Origin: Mesorhizobium amorphae
GTDB taxonomy: Bacteria > Pseudomonadota > Alphaproteobacteria > Rhizobiales > Rhizobiaceae
Length of the DNA stretch: 16,955 nucleotides
Direction of reading: 5' to 3'
NCBI GenBank assembly: GCA_003240775.1
Contig: QFNI01000076.1
Location: 1-16,955 of the forward strand
The notes under the pieces: model-generated
Databases searched by the model: none
What the model saw: only the letters and a program-made list of their open reading frames with translations
Told to the model about the DNA's origin: nothing
Shown: piece after piece, positions 13,923 through 16,955 of the stretch
Layout: each line of letters begins with the position of its first letter
Numbering within the stretch: position 1 is the stretch's first letter
Translations under genes and position numbers: made by a program

Positions 13923-15041
13923 TCAGGGGCCGCGAATGAGCTCCGGGTCCTGTGACGGGATCACGACCCCCATCAGCCTCATCAGGTCGGCGCGCGCCTC
14001 CGGGTCGGTGAACCAGAGCTTGCGGTTCTCGGCCGTGAGGCGTTGACGGTCGGAGAACGCGTCCTCCGGGCCGATCAGGACCACCGGCAGGCCGACGTCT
14101 CGCGGCTGGCCGTCCCGGCCCGGGTAGGCGCGACGCACGAGGTCGACGAGTTCGGGGCCGTTCAGCTCCTCCGCGGAGACGCGCCTGAACCAGGAGGCCT
14201 GCGCGTGAATCTGACAATCGGAGTCCCAGCGGAAACCGCCGCCTTTCAGCATGTCCTTGGAGGCGTAGGGGGAGTTCTCCGCGACCAGGATCGCGGACGG
14301 GCGCAGCCCCGTCGCGCGCGCCTCCGCGAGGACGGTGACGCCGTCCTCGTCACGGGACGCGAGCGCGAACGCGAGGGCCCGGACGTCCGCCATCGCGTCA
14401 TGCGCGTCGTAGCAGAGCCCGTTCCGGGTCGCGATCTCGAAGAGGGAGCGTCCGGAGCCGCGGCGGATCCAGTCGACATGCTCGACGGAGCAGATCCACG
14501 GGAGCGACTCGAATCCCGATCCGGGCAGGTCGCGCTCGGCCTTGGGGCGGTCGAACGAGGCGTGATGCGCGATCACCAGGTCGCACCCCTCCATGAAGGC
14601 GCGCACCTCGGCCGGGTCGATCGATTTGCCGCGGAGATCCTCGTCGGAGATGCCGGTGACCCGGGCCGCCTCCGGATCGATCGGAACGCCAGGGTCGCGC
14701 AGCGCCTGGAACTCCGCCTCGACCCCGAGCGGGCCGTCCTCGTCGTAAAGGACCCGCGCCATCGCCAGCTGGATGACGCGGCTGTCCGCCTCCTTGCCGG
14801 TGGTCTCCGTGTCCATCACGATCATCCGACGCGCGGCCGCGAGACGCTCCTCCGGGAAGGGGGAGCCCGGGAACGGCCATCTGTCGACGGGGCGAAGCGC
14901 CCGGATCCCGGTCATCTCCTCCAGGACCTCGACCGCGGTCTCGGCCAGTCCGGGCCCGCGGTCAAACATCGTCCCGAGCGCCTTGCGGATGCGGGCGCGG
15001 AGGTCCTCAGCGGGAGGGGCGGGAGGGGCGTTCGAGGTCAT
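13923..15041 (-). CDS. DnaQ/ExoX-type 3'-5' exonuclease with C-terminal extension
   Basis: This is a DEDDh-family exonuclease of 372 residues. Motif I MDTETTG supplies D77 and E79. Motif II IAHHASFD supplies D164, with His in place of the usual Asn before ASFD. Motif III AHDAMADV supplies H214 and D219. After the nuclease core (~72-230), residues ~258-305 (PYASKDMLKGGGFRWDSD, then ASWFRRVSAEEL) resemble the C-terminal domain of many ExoX-like proteins, and about 65 further residues follow. ATG 15041 has AAGGA eight bases upstream; an in-frame ATG at 15059 and a codon at 15098 are weaker. It probably closes the dotC-dotB-icmT operon. It may trim single-stranded DNA during transfer, but its partner and role are not known from the sequence. 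Confidence 0.85.
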   Translation of the reverse strand: MTSNAPPAPPAEDLRARIRKALGTMFDRGPGLAETAVEVLEEMTGIRALRPVDRWPFPGSPFPEERLAAARRMIVMDTETTGKEADSRVIQLAMARVLYDEDGPLGVEAEFQALRDPGVPIDPEAARVTGISDEDLRGKSIDPAEVRAFMEGCDLVIAHHASFDRPKAERDLPGSGFESLPWICSVEHVDWIRRGSGRSLFEIATRNGLCYDAHDAMADVRALAFALASRDEDGVTVLAEARATGLRPSAILVAENSPYASKDMLKGGGFRWDSDCQIHAQASWFRRVSAEELNGPELVDLVRRAYPGRDGQPRDVGLPVVLIGPEDAFSDRQRLTAENRKLWFTDPEARADLMRLMGVVIPSQDPELIRGP

Positions 15042-15252
15042 GGGCGGCGTCCTTGTCATGATGCACGGGATAGAAGCACCCGCGCACGACAGGAGCAACG
15101 CCGATGACGTCCCCGCGGGCCCTCAAGGCCCCGCGAGGGGTTACCGAAACGGCAGGGTCGCACGGCGGCGCCATGAGGACCGGGTCCGTCGGGGCCGCCG
15201 GCGCGGCGTAGGCGCCGAGGCCGGAGGCGACGAATGTCATGATCGCGAGCAT
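15007..15252 (-). CDS. Small exported protein, 81 aa, overlapping the exonuclease gene
   Basis: I do not recognise this protein. ATG 15252 is preceded by AAGGAG six bases upstream, a strong site just after the natural end of icmT at 15275. The N-terminus (MLAIMTFVASGLGAYA-AP) looks like a short signal peptide, though without a positive charge near the start. The mature part has about 65 residues with two Cys (31 and 59) that could pair. It ends 35 bases inside the start of the exonuclease gene, in another frame. As given, the frameshifted icmT frame runs into this gene, making one 198-codon frame from 15603 to 15007, which I treat as artificial. Confidence 0.5.
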   Translation of the reverse strand: MLAIMTFVASGLGAYAAPAAPTDPVLMAPPCDPAVSVTPRGALRARGDVIGVAPVVRGCFYPVHHDKDAAHDLERPSRPSR

Positions 15253-15274
15253 GCGTGGCTCCTTCTCGTGGACG

Positions 15275-15603
15275 TCAGAACAGCTTGCCGATGACCGGGA
15301 CGGACGCGAGCGCGGCGACCCAGCCGCTCCGCTCCTTCGGGCGTTCGGCCTCGAACTCCCGGCGAACATCGTCTTGACGTAACGCACGATGTTCTCGGGG
15401 CTGATCATCCGGCGCTCGAACACCGCCAGGACGACGATGAAGGTGGTTCCGAGAATCAGGACGGGGAGCCGGAAATAGAAGATCATCGGCAGGACCGCGA
15501 AGCTCGCCCTGTAATCGAAGAAGAACAGACGCGGCGGGAGAGCCGTCGCCCGCCAGTAGTTCGTCTCCCCGAACCGGCCGATGCTGATGTCCTGGATGAT
15601 CAC
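15275..15603 (-). CDS. icmT: IcmT/TraK, type IVB membrane protein, frameshifted at codon 82
   Basis: This is a small inner-membrane component of Dot/Icm-type systems (R64 TraK, Legionella IcmT). The N-terminal part matches the family: YWRATALPPRLFFFDYRASF (compare Legionella WRNSARPARFF.IDAR), then two hydrophobic segments (about 35-62). GTG 15603 overlaps the dotB stop by four bases. As given, the frame continues after MFAG into low-quality Arg/Ser-rich sequence. One added base in the GGG of codon 82 (+ strand CCC, 15358-15360) restores EFEAERPKERSGWVAALASV and an end at the TGA 15275-15277, 23 bases before the next gene. The repaired protein has 109 residues, near the family length (86-100). 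A sequencing error or a real mutation are both possible. Confidence 0.75.
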
Positions 15604-16835
15604 GTGATGACGCCGTATCTGGCGGCGTCCTCGGGGCGAAGATCGCCAGACTCGAACAGGGCGCGCGCGTGATCGCGGCCCCAGAGCCTCAAGTCATCAG
15701 GTCCGGTGTCCGTCACCTCGCCCCTGACCTCCTCCTCGATCATCGAGAGCCAGCGGGACATGTCCGCCCGAAGCAGCTTGCGGCGGATGCGGTCGGTGAA
15801 GCGAAGCATCTCGCGAACGACCGTAACGCCCCCCTTGGGGGATTCGTAGATGGACTGGTTGACCACCATGTTGAGGGAGCCGATCAGGTTGTATCCGCGC
15901 ATCTCCCGCTCCCCGGCGGGGAAGAAGATCAGCATCCGCCGAACGGACATGGACACGTCGGAGGCGTGGACCGTCGTGTAGATGAGGTGCCCCGTGTCCG
16001 CCGCCTCGAGGGCGGTCGCCGCCGTCTCCAGGTCCCGGCACTCGCCAACGCAGATGACCGCGGGCTTGCGGCGCAGGGCCGAGCGCAGACCGTTGGCGAA
16101 GCTCGCCACGTTCAGTCCGACCTCGGACTGTCCGATGTGGCTCGGCGGGCGGCCCGTAAGGCGCAGGATGTCCTCGTAGGTGAACTCGATCGGCGCCTGG
16201 ATGTCGATGAACTTGCGCGGGTCGCCGGAACGCAGGTGATGACCGACGACGGCCGCCATGAGCGTGGACTTCCCGGAGCCGGTGCCGCCGGTGATCAGGA
16301 CGATCCCGTTCCGCGGCGAGCAGGCCCGGAACATCTCCTCGCTCACCCCGGCGAACTCCAGCGACGGCGTGATCCACGGCAGGGTCCGGAACGTGATCTC
16401 CATCCCCTTGGGGTTCTGCGGCTTGTAGATGCCGGTGGCGTTCACGCGAAAACGCTGACGCCGGCCGTCGGGCGTGTTGAGCGAGTAGCTGTAATCAAGC
16501 TCGTTCAGCGCGTTCAGCTGAATGATCGCGCCCTCCGACCCCGTCGTTTCCGCCAGGATCATGTTCATCAGGGAGGGCGGGCTGGGGCGGGACGTGAGGA
16601 CGTGCTGCGAGGACCTCGCCTCGTAGTAAACCGGGTCCATGGTCCGGAAGGTGATGTCGGTCGCACCGCTCTTGACGGCGGAAAGCAGCGCCTCGCGGAA
16701 GGAGGCGGCGTCAGCCCCCTCCCGCGAAAGCGCCTCGGAGACCTGCCCGCGCTCGAGCGAGGTCGCCTCCCTGACGCCCGATTCGATCAGGTCGTCACGG
16801 AACTCTTCACTGATGGAATCCCTGAATGACGACAC
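15600..16835 (-). CDS. dotB: DotB/TraJ, type IVB secretion ATPase
   Basis: This PilT/VirB11-like hexameric ATPase belongs to the type IVB apparatus (Legionella DotB, R64 TraJ). An N-terminal domain (about 40-160) contains GATDITFRT. The motor domain has Walker A GGTGSGKST at 183-191, an Asp-box-like IEFTYED at 216-222, Walker B VICVGE at 260-265, and the block TGHLIYTTVHASD at 281-293, which matches the family closely. The 411 residues are a little longer than Legionella DotB (about 377). The start is GTG 16835, two bases after the stop of the upstream gene. It differs from PilQ in lacking the four-cysteine element and in resembling PilT-like motors more closely. The order dotC-dotB-icmT is the same as traI-traJ-traK in R64. 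Confidence 0.92.
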   Translation of the reverse strand: MSSFRDSISEEFRDDLIESGVREATSLERGQVSEALSREGADAASFREALLSAVKSGATDITFRTMDPVYYEARSSQHVLTSRPSPPSLMNMILAETTGSEGAIIQLNALNELDYSYSLNTPDGRRQRFRVNATGIYKPQNPKGMEITFRTLPWITPSLEFAGVSEEMFRACSPRNGIVLITGGTGSGKSTLMAAVVGHHLRSGDPRKFIDIQAPIEFTYEDILRLTGRPPSHIGQSEVGLNVASFANGLRSALRRKPAVICVGECRDLETAATALEAADTGHLIYTTVHASDVSMSVRRMLIFFPAGEREMRGYNLIGSLNMVVNQSIYESPKGGVTVVREMLRFTDRIRRKLLRADMSRWLSMIEEEVRGEVTDTGPDDLRLWGRDHARALFESGDLRPEDAARYGVIT

Positions 16836-16837
16836 GA

Positions 16838-16955
16838 TCAGGACCCCACGGTCAGAGTCTGGGGAACGGTGAGGACGGCGCCCTGATCGGCGCGCCAGCG
16901 TCCGGTGTCGCCGTTGAACGTGGCGCCGGTCTCGATCTTCACGACCCGGGAGCCG
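16838..16955 (-). CDS. dotC: C-terminal end of a probable DotC/TraI lipoprotein (partial)
   Basis: An open frame enters from the right edge and ends at TGA 16838-16840. Only 38 residues are visible, including KIETGATFNGDTGRWRADQ and a Pro/Thr-containing end. It lies two bases upstream of dotB, where R64 has traI and many type IVB clusters have dotC. The FN-DTGRWR segment is compatible with the end of DotC, but the fragment is too short to prove it. The assignment rests mainly on gene order. Confidence 0.5.
   Translation of the reverse strand, partial: GSRVVKIETGATFNGDTGRWRADQGAVLTVPQTLTVGS

Noticed and set aside
13917..13923. Terminator between the convergent pilU and exonuclease genes
   Set aside because: The two stops are only a few bases apart and I saw no hairpin around them.
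15355..15365. Programmed -1 frameshift in icmT
   Set aside because: A -1 slip at GGG would restore the product, but the local bases do not form a usual slippery heptamer and no stimulatory structure is obvious; an error or mutation is simpler.
15007..15603. One 198-residue fusion of IcmT with the small exported protein
   Set aside because: The middle part is Arg/Ser-rich junk, the alternative frame gives a natural icmT end, and an internal ATG has its own strong ribosome site, so two genes are more likely.
15669..16829. 386-codon + strand open frame antisense to dotB
   Set aside because: Shadow frame; dotB is unambiguous on the minus strand.
1..16955. CRISPR arrays, tRNA/rRNA genes, insertion sequences, oriT or replication origin
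   Set aside because: I saw no regularly spaced direct repeats, tRNA-like cloverleaf, transposase or terminal repeats, and no relaxase or iteron pattern.

Overview
The window is a GC-rich (by eye about two thirds G+C), tightly packed piece of a bacterial transfer region. It carries two systems that also occur together on enterobacterial IncI plasmids such as R64. One is an I-type (Dot/Icm-like, type IVB) conjugation/secretion apparatus. The other is an R64-like type IV 'thin pilus' used to stabilise mating pairs. High G+C, frequent GTG starts and the divergence of the proteins suggest a plasmid or integrative conjugative element of a GC-rich proteobacterium, most likely an alphaproteobacterium. 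This taxonomic call is inference: there is no rRNA, replication gene, relaxase or oriT in the window to anchor it.

Layout from left to right. (1) 1-2266: an unrecognised acidic + strand protein (44-688), a strong palindromic terminator (705-746), an unrecognised minus-strand protein (772-1647), a divergent intergenic region (1648-1809), and a small periplasmic peptidoglycan-binding protein (1810-2235) ending in a terminator (2238-2266). (2) 2292-9518, minus strand: a six-gene thin-pilus operon read right to left as pilL/TcpQ-like, pilN (secretin lipoprotein), pilO, pilP, pilQ (assembly ATPase) and pilR (GspF-like membrane platform). (3) 9607-11153, minus strand: a translationally coupled pair of unrecognised genes, one cytoplasmic and one exported. 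(4) 11218-13917, plus strand: an unrecognised gene, then dotM/icmP/trbA (coupling-complex subunit), then a pilU-like prepilin peptidase whose start overlaps the dotM stop. (5) 13923-16955, minus strand: the end of a probable dotC/traI gene, dotB/traJ ATPase, icmT/traK, a very small exported protein, and a DnaQ/ExoX-type 3'-5' exonuclease.

How they fit together: PilQ, PilR, PilO, PilP, PilN and the TcpQ-like protein would form the ATPase, inner-membrane platform, alignment proteins and outer-membrane secretin of the pilus. The PilU-like peptidase would process the prepilin, which lies outside the window. DotC, DotB, IcmT and DotM are parts of the type IVB channel and its coupling complex. The core of that channel (DotD, DotG, DotH, DotL, DotO and others) must lie elsewhere.

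Points that most deserve attention: icmT is frameshifted at codon 82 as given, and restoring one base gives a natural 109-residue protein; dotM and the prepilin peptidase are joined by a 4-base overlap; the dotC-dotB-icmT operon ends with an exonuclease; several well-formed genes embedded in the system have no function I can recognise; and an inverted repeat covers the ribosome-binding site in front of the dotM operon.
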